The position numbers and the translations under genes were made by a program. The notes below the pieces were generated by a model, which saw only the letters and a program-made list of their open reading frames with translations, made no database searches and was not told where the DNA came from. Shown one piece after another: positions 7,930 to 18,702 of a DNA stretch of 41,058 nt (position 1 is its first letter; the number at the start of each line of letters is the position of its first letter). The stretch lies in NCBI GenBank assembly GCA_018822435.1, contig JAHJKD010000043.1, forward strand, positions 1 through 41,058, read 5' to 3'. This DNA is from Patescibacteria group bacterium (lineage in GTDB: Bacteria; Patescibacteriota; Patescibacteriia; UBA9570; JAHJKD01).

Positions 7930-10347
7930 TTATTTTATTTGTTTATTTATTCTATTTTGCACGACTATGATCGCGGCCAGGGCGATGATATAGCATAAGA
8001 TCCCGACCGCATAACTGACCAGAATATTGGAATTGATGGCGATCATGATGGCCAATACGGATCCGCACACGGAAAAAGTGCCGTTTATGCCCCAGAACCA
8101 GGGCATATTTTCCTGTTGTTGCACGGCCGCCATTTTCATGCCCATGGGGAAAGCCATTCCCAGTAAAAATCCGATCGGGAACATCAATATGACAGCCGCG
8201 AGTATCTTTAACGATTCTTCCCAATGTTCAAAATTTACAATGATAAAATTGGTCAGAACGCCGAATAGCGCCAAGACCATCAGCAGGAGGATGAACCGGA
8301 CGATGACATTTTTCTTAAAATTCTGCCGGGTTATCTTACTAGTAAAAAAACTGCCTGTGCCACTGGAAATCAGCAAAGTAAACAAGACCACGGACAAGCT
8401 GTATGTAGGATTGCCAAGAAACACGGTCATTTTTTGCATTAGGGCGATCTCGATCAGGATAAAGCCCAGACCGATGGCGCCGAAAAACACCAATAACCCG
8501 CCGTCCAATTTAGTTGTGTTGCCTATCTTCCTAGCTAAGATCAACGGCAGGATAATGCATAGGGCCGTCAGGACGATAACCAGGATGGTTATCACTCCTA
8601 ATACTTGGACAGCCCGGACATTGACTTCTTCACTGCCCACTTTCCAGATTTCCGGGTCAAAGAAATTTTTCAATTTCAGGACATAAAAGAAATAAGGGTC
8701 ATTATCGGTCGGCGGCGTTATGTCAAATTTATAATTTTCAATATAATCACGATTATCCGGGCTGATTATGCGGTCAAAATTGGGATCAGTAGACTGGCCG
8801 GGCATGAACACGATGTCAAAATTCATCTCTTCCGCCCGTTGCCTGGCCGTTTCCAGATCTTGTTCAGTAAACGGTTCCCGGCTCACCAAAATCGTGCCTA
8901 ATTTAGCGCCATTGCTTTCAAAACGATGTTTATTTTTCAGGAGAATGATGTGCTTGCCCGGATTTTCAGCGCCCTGATCGAGCAGGGCTTGCGTGGCCAG
9001 GGTGGTAAGACGATAGATCTCATGGGGATTATTCTCCACCATCCAGCGGGAAACGGTCAAGATGCCGTCTTCATTGAGATGGTCAAGGAACAGATCCCAG
9101 GCTTCGATCGTATATAAATTATTTTCCGATAAGACAAAAGCCCCGGCCGCCGTGGCTGCCCAGGTATCGATCAGAGCGATCTGGATGACGTCATACTTAT
9201 CTTCAATGCCGGCAATATGGCTCCGTGCTTCAGCATTTATGAACTCCACATTTTCATACTGGTCCAAATGGCCGGAATAGTCACCAAATTCCTCATTGAC
9301 CGCCTTGAGGACATTCTCATTCAATTCCAGGGCAGTGACTGATTTCTGGCCAAAAGCCAGCGCGGAAATTACATCCCGGCCTCCGCCTGATCCGACAACC
9401 AGCACGTCTGCGTCCAGACGGAGATAATGGACCATGTTAGTAAGGTCGAACTTCAGGAAATCCAGCCGGTTGAAATCGCCGTTGAACTTATAAATCGGGG
9501 ACGAGGCCGAACCGTCAATATTGAGTTTAAATTGTTCGATCTTTCTATCTGAAGGATAGATTGTGCTGATGCCGGCCTCAATCGGTCTGGTCAGGAATCC
9601 CTCTTCCCCGACGACCCGGATGCGGGAAAAGGAATTCCATTTTTCCCACAGCGGTTCTCTTTCGATCTTGCCCTTGATGTATTTCAGCCGGACCGGTTCA
9701 ACGCCCCGGTCCAATAAGGCAAGGTATCCGGCCATGGCCACTCCCCCAGTAACGATTATCAGGATGATAAATTTTACATAACCCTTGTTTTTCAGGGTCA
9801 GGGCAAAGAATAGAGCGCCTAATCCGGCCAATATGGCCACGATGATGGCCGCCCCCACGCCATTAAAAAAACGTAGGCAGAAAATCAGGGCGATTCCTCC
9901 CAGAGCCGCGCCAATCAGGTCAGTGGCGTATAATTGGCTGGTCCTTTTCGGGAATTTGGTCAGGGCCAAGGTCACGGTTATGCCGCTAAAAATGAAAGGC
10001 AGGCTGATCAGGACGATGGTCCAAAAAAAATAAAAAATCTTATCGCTGAGATTCTCGCCATAACCGGGCAAAAAGGTGTAGATCAAAAAAGAAAAAAAGA
10101 TGGAGAGAGAAAATAGAAGGGACGACAGGGTTATCTGCTTGGCCACTCTTTCTTCAGAAAATACTCTTGGGAATAAAAAAACGATCAAAGCGCCGATGGT
10201 CATGCCGAACATCACGATGGAAATCACAAAAAAGGAAAAATGATACCATAAAGTCACGCTGAATATCCGAGTCAGCAAGACCTCGAAAAAGAGTGTCGCT
10301 AAAGTTGTAAAAAATAATCCTAGATAAGTAAATTTACTCAAATTCAT
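7930..10347 (-). CDS. Large membrane protein with spermidine-synthase-like (SAM-binding fold) domain
   Basis: About 805 aa. The N-terminal 220 residues hold six or seven hydrophobic helices. The soluble centre (about 230-545) has the spermidine synthase/Rossmann signature DVLVVGSGGGRDVISALAF, an acidic ligand in TALELNENVLK and a later IQIALIDTWAATAAGAFV. The C-terminus has about seven more helices. Such fusions are annotated as spermine/spermidine synthase domain proteins. The usual catalytic Asp pattern of true aminopropyltransferases is not obvious, so the real reaction is uncertain. Start at 10347 (MNLSKFTYLG); an ATG at 10362 would add five residues. Either start lies inside the end of the upstream methyltransferase gene. 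Confidence 0.85.
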   Translation of the reverse strand: MNLSKFTYLGLFFTTLATLFFEVLLTRIFSVTLWYHFSFFVISIVMFGMTIGALIVFLFPRVFSEERVAKQITLSSLLFSLSIFFSFLIYTFLPGYGENLSDKIFYFFWTIVLISLPFIFSGITVTLALTKFPKRTSQLYATDLIGAALGGIALIFCLRFFNGVGAAIIVAILAGLGALFFALTLKNKGYVKFIILIIVTGGVAMAGYLALLDRGVEPVRLKYIKGKIEREPLWEKWNSFSRIRVVGEEGFLTRPIEAGISTIYPSDRKIEQFKLNIDGSASSPIYKFNGDFNRLDFLKFDLTNMVHYLRLDADVLVVGSGGGRDVISALAFGQKSVTALELNENVLKAVNEEFGDYSGHLDQYENVEFINAEARSHIAGIEDKYDVIQIALIDTWAATAAGAFVLSENNLYTIEAWDLFLDHLNEDGILTVSRWMVENNPHEIYRLTTLATQALLDQGAENPGKHIILLKNKHRFESNGAKLGTILVSREPFTEQDLETARQRAEEMNFDIVFMPGQSTDPNFDRIISPDNRDYIENYKFDITPPTDNDPYFFYVLKLKNFFDPEIWKVGSEEVNVRAVQVLGVITILVIVLTALCIILPLILARKIGNTTKLDGGLLVFFGAIGLGFILIEIALMQKMTVFLGNPTYSLSVVLFTLLISSGTGSFFTSKITRQNFKKNVIVRFILLLMVLALFGVLTNFIIVNFEHWEESLKILAAVILMFPIGFLLGMAFPMGMKMAAVQQQENMPWFWGINGTFSVCGSVLAIMIAINSNILVSYAVGILCYIIALAAIIVVQNRINKQIK

Positions 10348-10846
10348 ATAAATATATTGCATTTTTTCTGTCAGGCTTGTCTACTTTTATCGGTTCAATG
10401 CCTTCCAGGGGAAAAACATATGACATCACAAGTGTTCCTGGTTTCAATTCTTTTTTAAATTTACAAATCAATTTTGAACTCATCTTCCTCGAAGCAGCAA
10501 AAATAAAAATCATATCAGCGTCGCTTATATTCGCCCGAAAAAGATCCTTGAAGTATATTGTAGCATTTTTATAAAAAAGTGATCTCATCTTGGCTATCAC
10601 ATATAATGGAATCGCAATCTCTATGCCCTTGCCTACGCAATCAAATTTCTGTGAAAAATGGCAGACTACTCTTCCATCTCCGCAGCCCAAGTCATAAAAC
10701 ACGTCCCCTTTTTTCAAATCAACAATTTTTTCAGCCCGGTCAATATCTTTTTTCCAGGTCGGCACCCAGGGCGCGAATGACCAGCCCGCATATACGACTG
10801 TGGCGAATACAAAAAACAAGATCATGAATAATAAAGTGTCAATCAT
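10334..10846 (-). CDS. FAM173-like class I SAM-dependent methyltransferase with N-terminal membrane anchor
   Basis: A 170-aa protein with one N-terminal hydrophobic helix (residues 4-24) and then a short Rossmann methyltransferase: motif I is VFYDLGCGDGRVVCHFS (about 49-65), and the acidic residue after strand 2 is in GKGIEIAIP. The layout (anchor, then an early DLGCGDGRVV) matches the FAM173/ATPSC-KMT group of lysine methyltransferases, though the substrate here is unknown. It is the first gene of the minus-strand operon and is divergent from the SDR gene across a 37-bp gap. It overlaps the next gene at its 3' end. Confidence 0.82.
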   Translation of the reverse strand: MIDTLLFMILFFVFATVVYAGWSFAPWVPTWKKDIDRAEKIVDLKKGDVFYDLGCGDGRVVCHFSQKFDCVGKGIEIAIPLYVIAKMRSLFYKNATIYFKDLFRANISDADMIFIFAASRKMSSKLICKFKKELKPGTLVMSYVFPLEGIEPIKVDKPDRKNAIYLYEFE

Positions 10847-10871
10847 AGCTTTTATTTTACGTAAAATATGT

Positions 10872-10877
10872 TAAAAT
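10872..10877 (+). promoter_or_regulatory. -10 box (TAAAAT) 6 nt before the SDR start codon
   Basis: TAAAAT at 10872-10877 is followed by AGCAAT and then ATG at 10884. There is no ribosome site. This fits the leaderless arrangement of several other genes in the window. The 37-bp divergent gap also contains the palindrome TTTTACGTAAAA. Confidence 0.45.
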
Positions 10878-10883
10878 AGCAAT

Positions 10884-11609
10884 ATGAAATATATCATTAT
10901 TACCGGAGCCGCCCGGGGCCTGGGCCAGGCTATTGCCGCGGAATTAACAGAAAAAAACGCAAAGTTAATCCTTATTGATAAACGGAAGATAACTGCCACA
11001 GGAGAAAAGATTAAATTTGATTTGTCAGAGGTAAATAAATTCCCTGAATTAATGGATGAAATTTCAAAAAAAATTGATAAAAAAAATGCGGAAAAAATTT
11101 GCCTGGTCAATAATGCGGCCGAAGTAATACCCTTAGGAATTATGGGAAAATTAAAAAACGAAGAATTGATCTATCAAATCAACACTGATCTGCTCGCCTA
11201 CATCCTTCTTGCCAATTTGTTTATTAAAAAATTTGCCAACACAGACGTAAAAAAACGGATTCTAAATATTTCTTCAGGGGCAGCCAAATCCATCATCCAA
11301 GGTGCGGCCACATACTGCGGTTGCAAAGCCGGCATCGACCAATTCACGCGCGTGGCCAATGACGAACAAAAAAAACAAAAATTTCCCACCCGGGTAGCCG
11401 CAGTCACACCCGGCGTAGTCGACACTGGCATGCAGGAAGATCTTCGTTCCCCCCGCAAAGAAGTATTTCCTCATGTTAATCGCTTCAAGGCCATGAAATC
11501 ATCCGGCTTTTTGCAAACTCCGGAATCAACCGCCAAAAAAATCTGCAAACTTCTCAATAGCGAAAAATTTCCCGCTGGCAAGGTTATCAATTATTATAAA
11601 TTGAATTAA
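10884..11609 (+). CDS. Short-chain dehydrogenase/reductase (SDR)
   Basis: A 241-aa NAD(P)-dependent oxidoreductase of the classical SDR type. The cofactor loop is TGAARGLG (residues 7-14), the structural motif is VNNAAEV (about 74-80), and the catalytic set is NISSGAAKSII followed by YCGCK (YxxxK). The segment TPGVVDTGMQ after it matches the PG motif. LIDKRK after strand 2 lacks an obvious acidic NAD-specific residue pattern beyond the Asp, so cofactor preference is unclear. The length resembles sepiapterin reductase/benzil reductase-like SDRs. Single-gene unit ending at a bidirectional hairpin. Confidence 0.93.
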   Translation: MKYIIITGAARGLGQAIAAELTEKNAKLILIDKRKITATGEKIKFDLSEVNKFPELMDEISKKIDKKNAEKICLVNNAAEVIPLGIMGKLKNEELIYQINTDLLAYILLANLFIKKFANTDVKKRILNISSGAAKSIIQGAATYCGCKAGIDQFTRVANDEQKKQKFPTRVAAVTPGVVDTGMQEDLRSPRKEVFPHVNRFKAMKSSGFLQTPESTAKKICKLLNSEKFPAGKVINYYKLN

Positions 11610-11618
11610 TTTTCAATA

Positions 11619-11640
11619 CCCCCAATAAATTGGGGGGTTT
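11619..11640. terminator. Bidirectional terminator between SDR (+) and tgt (-)
   Basis: CCCCCAATAAATTGGGGG (11619-11636) is a hairpin of the same AATAAATT-cored type seen at 3084 and 31189. On the plus strand it is followed by GTTT; on the minus strand by TATTGAAAA. It lies between two convergent stop codons. Confidence 0.75.
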
Positions 11641-11644
11641 AAAA

Positions 11645-13338
<1,694 letters not shown>

Positions 13339-13343
13339 AAAAT

Positions 13344-15140
13344 TTATTCCTCTACAACTCCCTTACCCCTGGCTTCATCATCTTCAGTTAGGTCTGTAGT
13401 TATTTTTAATGATTCAATTGAAATAGTCTGGCCGGAATTTATATCTTTAGCTTCAAAGATGGCTTTTTCCTGTAAAATCAATAATTTATTTAAATCGGTT
13501 TGGGCCGGAGTAATTGAGACTTTAAATTCTATTTTTTGTAAGCCGTCATCTGGTGATAAGCTGCCTGTATCATAAGTCACTCTATTATTTGAAGTCGTAT
13601 AAGCCACGCCGGCTGATTCTCCGCCTTCAAACCTAACATGACCTGGTAAAGTAGCTGAAATCTTTAAATCTTCTAATTCAGACCCTAATGCCTGAAATTT
13701 CCAAATAATGACATAAGTAGTTTTCTTGCCCACTAATGGAGGCAAAGGCCCGTCTCCTATCTTTGTTAGATCAGGCGTGTAATAACGGCCCAACGCTTCA
13801 AAGTCAACCCCTCCTGATAGCGTTGTCTTAGCTTCAGCTTTAATATCCAGGTCAGCCACTTTATTCGCTACCTTGGCTGATATAACACTGGCCGTGGCTG
13901 TGATCTCGGTTGTGCCTTCAGGCAGGTCTGTTTTTATTGTTGTTTCGTAATCAAGCACAGCTGAATCCCCGGCCTTTAATTTATCTATTTTATCAAGCGT
14001 CGCTGATGATTGTTTAGTTGCTCCGCCGGAAAATTCCAGACCAATTTCCAAATCTTCAATATCTACTTCTGAAGTATTTTTCACATTTACCACATATTCA
14101 ATATCTTCTCCGGCTGAGGCAACTTCTGGCGCTTCTAGCTCTAGTGATATTTCCGGATTAATAACTAATACCAAATTAATTTTTTCCACTTGCGGATTAA
14201 ATTCGCCGTTTGGTTCAACTAAGCCGAACTGAAACTTGAACTCTTCGCTTTTTCCCGCTTCAGAATCAAGCACGCCCGTTATTTCTATTGTTTGCGTCTG
14301 GCCCGGTGCCAGATCATCAAACCGCCAATTATTGTTATTTGAAAATACTTCCGGATCGGTTGAACGCAAATCAAAAGCGTCAGGATATTCAATCATTACC
14401 CGGGCATTAGGCAAAACATATTCAGATGTATTGGTAAATTCCGCCTTATAAGCAAATGTTTCTCCATTACGGACCTGTTGCGGCACATCTATTTCAATAT
14501 CAATCACAGATGAGGTGATTACAGTTGAGGCATTGGCTGATGCCTGAAATTCAGAATCAAAATTTTCCGGAGAATAAATATAAATCGCGGAAAATGGTTT
14601 GGTTGCTCCGGTCTCACCCACGATCTGCCCTTTAATTTTTACAGAGTCCTGGCCACCGGCCGGAATGTCATTTATTGTCCAGGCATTATCAGTGCCCTCT
14701 TTCGGAGTTAGGTCTGATTCCTGAAAATAAAAGCCTTCCGGATACTGAACAGAAAGAGTGCTGTTTGCTATATCAACGGCTTCATTATTTTTATAAACAA
14801 TTTCTACCTCGATTATTTCTCCCGAAGCTACTTTTTCTGGTAACACAATCTCAATCTCCGCTTTAGAACCATCTTTTTTTGAAAGCTGCTCGCCAAATAA
14901 AAAATATCCGCTAATAGCTGCAATAGCGAGAATAACTAATATTCCAATTGAAGCCCAGATATAAAAGCCCTTTTTCTTTTGTCCCTTTTTGTCCAGCTTG
15001 GTCATGTCTACCTTCTGGCCTTTCTCGTTCTGATATATCCCGCGCAGTCCATGTTCGATCTTTTCCCCTTCTTTCGTATCCATTGCATATGACGGTCTTT
15101 TGACTTCTATGCCTTTTCTGGTTTTTTTATCATTTGGCAT
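13344..15140 (-). CDS. Membrane-anchored surface protein with repeated beta-sandwich (DUF11/CARDB-like) domains
   Basis: 598 aa from ATG 15140. Residues 1-57 are cytoplasmic and very basic, 58-83 form one membrane helix, and the rest is predicted outside. Four similar blocks of roughly 110 residues follow (starting near 92, 212, 327 and 445). Each has a VP/AP-x-V-x-x-G-E-x-I/F-x-Y opening, an N(T/N)SE-like turn and a closing L-x-x-G-(D/Q)-x-x-x-I stretch, as in DUF11/CARDB-type beta domains. It probably acts in adhesion or cell-surface structure. An upstream TTG-initiated version (15155) is rejected because it would contain the -10 box. Follows recO by 7 nt but has its own promoter. Confidence 0.8.
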   Translation of the reverse strand: MPNDKKTRKGIEVKRPSYAMDTKEGEKIEHGLRGIYQNEKGQKVDMTKLDKKGQKKKGFYIWASIGILVILAIAAISGYFLFGEQLSKKDGSKAEIEIVLPEKVASGEIIEVEIVYKNNEAVDIANSTLSVQYPEGFYFQESDLTPKEGTDNAWTINDIPAGGQDSVKIKGQIVGETGATKPFSAIYIYSPENFDSEFQASANASTVITSSVIDIEIDVPQQVRNGETFAYKAEFTNTSEYVLPNARVMIEYPDAFDLRSTDPEVFSNNNNWRFDDLAPGQTQTIEITGVLDSEAGKSEEFKFQFGLVEPNGEFNPQVEKINLVLVINPEISLELEAPEVASAGEDIEYVVNVKNTSEVDIEDLEIGLEFSGGATKQSSATLDKIDKLKAGDSAVLDYETTIKTDLPEGTTEITATASVISAKVANKVADLDIKAEAKTTLSGGVDFEALGRYYTPDLTKIGDGPLPPLVGKKTTYVIIWKFQALGSELEDLKISATLPGHVRFEGGESAGVAYTTSNNRVTYDTGSLSPDDGLQKIEFKVSITPAQTDLNKLLILQEKAIFEAKDINSGQTISIESLKITTDLTEDDEARGKGVVEE

Positions 15141-15146
15141 AAATAT

Positions 15147-15174
15147 ATTATACAATAAAACGCTCCGATTGCAA
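15147..15174 (-). promoter_or_regulatory. Promoter TTGCAA-16-TATAAT inside the recO 3' end, 6 nt before ATG
   Basis: Minus strand -35 TTGCAA at 15174-15169, a 16-bp spacer, TATAAT at 15152-15147 and then 6 nt to ATG 15140. The hexamers are embedded in the last codons of recO. This is a good case for a leaderless mRNA. Confidence 0.65.
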
Positions 15175-15774
15175 ATCCCAATCTAATTGCGCTCTTAACA
15201 TATTTACTATTGCTTTATTAATCTCCTGCCATTGCTCGTCTGTCAGCCGTAATTTTCTAATCTCTTTTAGATCAGCCCCGACTAAAAATCTTAGCACCTT
15301 ATTAATATCTGTTCGTTGCCTAAGGTCAGGCGTATATCCTAATTTGCTCAGTAATTTTAAAACAGATGCTTTTATCATAAGTTCGTTCACGCTATCGCCA
15401 TTCATCAATACCAAATTATTCTTAAGTAACTCAAATAACTCCGGGTCTGCCTCCCCTTCTTTGATTAGCTGATCATAAATTTCACACAAATAAGAGGCTA
15501 AATTAATTTTTTCATAATCTTTTTTCAGATTATAAAAACATTCTACTTGGGCTGCTCCAGCCAGCCGATCAAAGCCTTTGCCTTTAGCTATAAAAACCTC
15601 AGTTAAACAAAAAGGTTCCAGATGTCCCGCCAACTTTGAAGTAGATTTTTTAGCAGCCTGGGCCTGGCATCTTACTTTACCATAATCTTTTGTGTAAATC
15701 GTATATAGCCGATTCGCATCTTTAGCGTCCCGGCTCCGTAAAATTATTCCAATTGTTTTGATGGATTGAGCCAT
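15148..15774 (-). CDS. recO: DNA repair protein RecO
   Basis: A 208-aa protein that helps RecR load RecA on single-stranded DNA in RecF-pathway repair. The N-terminal OB fold is recognisable (GIILRSRDAKDANRLYTIY, then TKDYGKVRCQAQAAKKSTSKLAGHLEPF), followed by the helical domain around LASYLCEIYDQL. The C-terminal four-Cys zinc site of many RecO proteins is absent: only single cysteines occur, and the protein is shorter than the common 240-250 aa. The ATG overlaps the ileS stop (TAATG), so it is translated by coupling. Confidence 0.9.
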   Translation of the reverse strand: MAQSIKTIGIILRSRDAKDANRLYTIYTKDYGKVRCQAQAAKKSTSKLAGHLEPFCLTEVFIAKGKGFDRLAGAAQVECFYNLKKDYEKINLASYLCEIYDQLIKEGEADPELFELLKNNLVLMNGDSVNELMIKASVLKLLSKLGYTPDLRQRTDINKVLRFLVGADLKEIRKLRLTDEQWQEINKAIVNMLRAQLDWDLQSERFIV

Positions 15775-18635
15775 TATTTTTTTAAGGACAATTTTAGCAT
15801 TACATCATCAATCTTTACCTCATCTTCACCAACTCCGGCTTTCCAATCTTTACTCACAGTATTCTTCATTAATTCTTCTTTATTATTTTCAATCACTTTG
15901 CCTAGGCCACTTTCTGTTTCATATTCAACTTCAACTTCATCATGAATAGTCAGGCCTTTTTTCTTGCGCAGAGAATTAGTGCCTCTAATAATCTCTCTGA
16001 CCAAGCCTTCTTCTTTTAGCTCTTCAGTCAATTCAATGTCCAATTCATATTTCTTTCCAAACTCTACTTCTTTTATATTAACTTCATCTTTAATCAGATC
16101 AGCCAGATCATCTTCCAGCTCTTTACCTTCAATTACGAGCTTAGCCAAAGGCTGACGCACGCGAATACCAGCTTCCTCTCTTAAAGCCAGACCTTTTTCT
16201 ACATACTCCCGGATTTGGCTCATCTTCTCCATTAATTCCGGATTGATCATTTTCTCATCCGACTCTGGCCATTCCTCTAAATGAACTGACTCTGCAATCC
16301 CGCCTAGTTCTTTATAATTTTCCTCTGCTGTAAAAGGTGTAAAAGGAGCCATTAATAAAGCTAGCTTAGACAAGACATGCTTAAGAGTAGCTAGAGCTGC
16401 TTTTTTATCATTGGCATCATCTCCTTTAAACCTGGCTCTGGACCGACGAATATACCAAGTTGATAATTCATCAACAAAATCTATAATTGGTCTGGCCGCT
16501 AAAACTAAATCATAAGCTCGCATATTATCAGTCACATCTTTAGTCAGCTGTTCAAGCTTAGATAAAATCCATTTATCTAAAATATTATTGCTTTTTGTAT
16601 CAGCCTTAATCTTATCGTCAGCAAACATAATATAAAAAGACATGATATTGCCCAAAATCATGATCAATTTTTTAAAAACCTCATCGACTCCCTTTTCCGA
16701 GAACATTAAAGTCTCCGCTTTCATGACAGGTGAGGTCAGTAAATAATAGCGCATGGCATCTGCCCCGTATTTATCTATTACTTCCGTTGGATTAGGATAA
16801 TTTTTAAGCTTTTTAGACATTTTTTGGCCGTCTTCCGCCAAGACAATGCCGTTAGCAATCACGTTTTTAAAGCAAATACTGTCCATGATCCCGGTAGAGA
16901 GAACTAATAAATAATAAAACCAGGCTCGAGTCTGATCCACGCCTTCCGCAATAAATTCAGCCGGGAAATTTTCTTCAAACTTTTTCTTGTTTTCAAACGG
17001 ATAATGCATTTGGGCATATGGCATAGCCCCAGATTCAAACCAACAATCTAATACGTCAGGAATTCTTTTCATCGTGCCTTTACAATTATCACAGCCAAAT
17101 TCAATCTTATCCATAATATGCTTATGCAGATCGTCTACTTTTTCTCCGCTAGCTTTTTCTAATTCCTCCCGTGATCCAAACACTTTTAGCTCCTCACATT
17201 CATCGCATTTCCAGATCGGCAAGACCGAACCCCAGAATCGTTGCCTGGAAATCGACCAGTCTTGCGCGCCTTCCAGCCATTTTCCAAATCGGCCTTCTTT
17301 AATATGTTCGGGCACCCAATTTATTTCCCCAGCCAACTTCAGCATCTCGTCTTTCTTTTTAGTGACGGCCACAAACCAGCTAGAAGTCGCATAGTTCAGA
17401 AGTGGAGAATCACACCGCCAGCAATGCGGATAACTATGTTCGTATTTTTCTTTGCCAAACAGGCGACCCGATTTAGCCAGTAATTTTATAATTTCTATGT
17501 CAGTTTCTTGGGGGTCTTCTTTTGGCTTTACTTGTCTGCCTGCCAAATCTTTTACTTCTTCTGTAAAACGGCCAGACATATCTACGTGCTGTACCCAAGG
17601 CAGATCATTTTCCTTGCCCAGGTTCATATCATCAGTACCAAAAGCTGGCGCAATATGCACCACGCCTGTGCCTTCTTCTGTATCCACAAAATCAGCTGCA
17701 TAAACATGCCAGCCTTTTTCTTTATTTTCATCAGTGGCAAAATAATCAAATAATGGCTCGTACGCCTTTCCTACTAAATCTTTCCCTTTCATCTCCTCAA
17801 CTACATCATATTCAATGCCATCTAAAACCTTATCTACTACAGACTTTGCCAGAATTAACTTTTTTCCGTTCATGTCTTTATTAGAAGAATATTCCTTGAT
17901 TTTAACTTTCACGTATTCAATATCATCTCCGACTGCCAGGGCCACATTGCCGGGCAGGGTCCAAGGCGTGGTCGTCCATGCCAAAATGGCTGTATCTTTT
18001 TCATCAATTAATGGCAAAGTCACCACGACAGACAGGTCTTTAATATTTTTATATCCTTGTGTCACTTCAGATTGAGAAAGAGTCGTTTCACAGCGTGGAC
18101 AAATATGCATGGATTTATATGATTCATAAATCAAGTCTTTGTCCCAAAGCTGTTTAAAGACCCACCAGATAGATTCCATATAATTCGGTTCCATAGTCAG
18201 ATAAGCTCTTTCCATATCTACCCAGCGGCCCATGCGCGGAATAAATTTCTTCCATTCGTCTGCGTACATGAGCACCTTGGAATGGCAGGACTGGTTAAAT
18301 TTATCAATGCCTATTTTTTCTTCTATATCCTTTTTACTGTGAATATCCAGCTCTTGTTCCACAATATTTTCAATGGGCAGGCCGTGACAATCCCAACCCC
18401 ATTTTCTTTCTACGCGATAACCATTCATGGTCCAGAATCTGGGCACAGTGTCTTTCATTAAACTGGCTACAATATGACCATAATGAGGAGTACCTGTTGC
18501 AAAAGGAGGTCCGTCATAAAAAACATAATCTCCATTCGGGGCTTTTTTATCAACCGATTTTTCAAAAATCTTGTTCTCTTGCCAGAACTTTAATATTTCT
18601 TCTTCTTTTTGTACGTACTTGTTTTTCTTTGGCAT
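15774..18635 (-). CDS. ileS: Isoleucyl-tRNA synthetase, type 2 (eukaryote-like)
   Basis: A 953-aa class I synthetase. The HIGH box reads GTPHYGHI (about residues 48-55) and the second signature is GQKMSKKLKN. GWDCHGLPIE and ARAWF-like TRAWFYYLL are also present, as is an editing (CP1) domain with TTPWTLPGNVALAV. The HYGH form, the KSMHICPRCETTLSQSEV segment and the long C-terminal part are features of type-2 IleRS, the class that includes mupirocin-resistant bacterial and eukaryotic enzymes. It lies second in the operon controlled by the T-box at 19454-19654. The 67-nt gap to the preceding gene contains a GC-rich palindrome. Confidence 0.97.
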   Translation of the reverse strand: MPKKNKYVQKEEEILKFWQENKIFEKSVDKKAPNGDYVFYDGPPFATGTPHYGHIVASLMKDTVPRFWTMNGYRVERKWGWDCHGLPIENIVEQELDIHSKKDIEEKIGIDKFNQSCHSKVLMYADEWKKFIPRMGRWVDMERAYLTMEPNYMESIWWVFKQLWDKDLIYESYKSMHICPRCETTLSQSEVTQGYKNIKDLSVVVTLPLIDEKDTAILAWTTTPWTLPGNVALAVGDDIEYVKVKIKEYSSNKDMNGKKLILAKSVVDKVLDGIEYDVVEEMKGKDLVGKAYEPLFDYFATDENKEKGWHVYAADFVDTEEGTGVVHIAPAFGTDDMNLGKENDLPWVQHVDMSGRFTEEVKDLAGRQVKPKEDPQETDIEIIKLLAKSGRLFGKEKYEHSYPHCWRCDSPLLNYATSSWFVAVTKKKDEMLKLAGEINWVPEHIKEGRFGKWLEGAQDWSISRQRFWGSVLPIWKCDECEELKVFGSREELEKASGEKVDDLHKHIMDKIEFGCDNCKGTMKRIPDVLDCWFESGAMPYAQMHYPFENKKKFEENFPAEFIAEGVDQTRAWFYYLLVLSTGIMDSICFKNVIANGIVLAEDGQKMSKKLKNYPNPTEVIDKYGADAMRYYLLTSPVMKAETLMFSEKGVDEVFKKLIMILGNIMSFYIMFADDKIKADTKSNNILDKWILSKLEQLTKDVTDNMRAYDLVLAARPIIDFVDELSTWYIRRSRARFKGDDANDKKAALATLKHVLSKLALLMAPFTPFTAEENYKELGGIAESVHLEEWPESDEKMINPELMEKMSQIREYVEKGLALREEAGIRVRQPLAKLVIEGKELEDDLADLIKDEVNIKEVEFGKKYELDIELTEELKEEGLVREIIRGTNSLRKKKGLTIHDEVEVEYETESGLGKVIENNKEELMKNTVSKDWKAGVGEDEVKIDDVMLKLSLKK

Positions 18636-18667
18636 ATATATTCTTATTGATTATTTGTGGTATGCGC

Positions 18668-18689
18668 GCCCTCGTCGGGAGACTCGGGC
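18668..18689. repeat. GC-rich REP-like palindrome upstream of ileS
   Basis: An inverted repeat with GCCC/GGGC outer arms and CGGGAGACTCGGG wording sits in the AT-rich gap between the calcium-motif protein and ileS. It is likely a mobile palindromic repeat. Its stem lies about 30 nt before the ileS ATG and could influence read-through or mRNA processing. Confidence 0.5.
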
Positions 18690-18702
18690 TATTGAATATT
18701 TC

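Noticed and set aside
15141-15155. TTG start giving MYNIF before the surface protein
   Set aside because: The TTG codon and following bases form the -10 box TGTATAAT; the ATG at 15140 is 6 nt after it.
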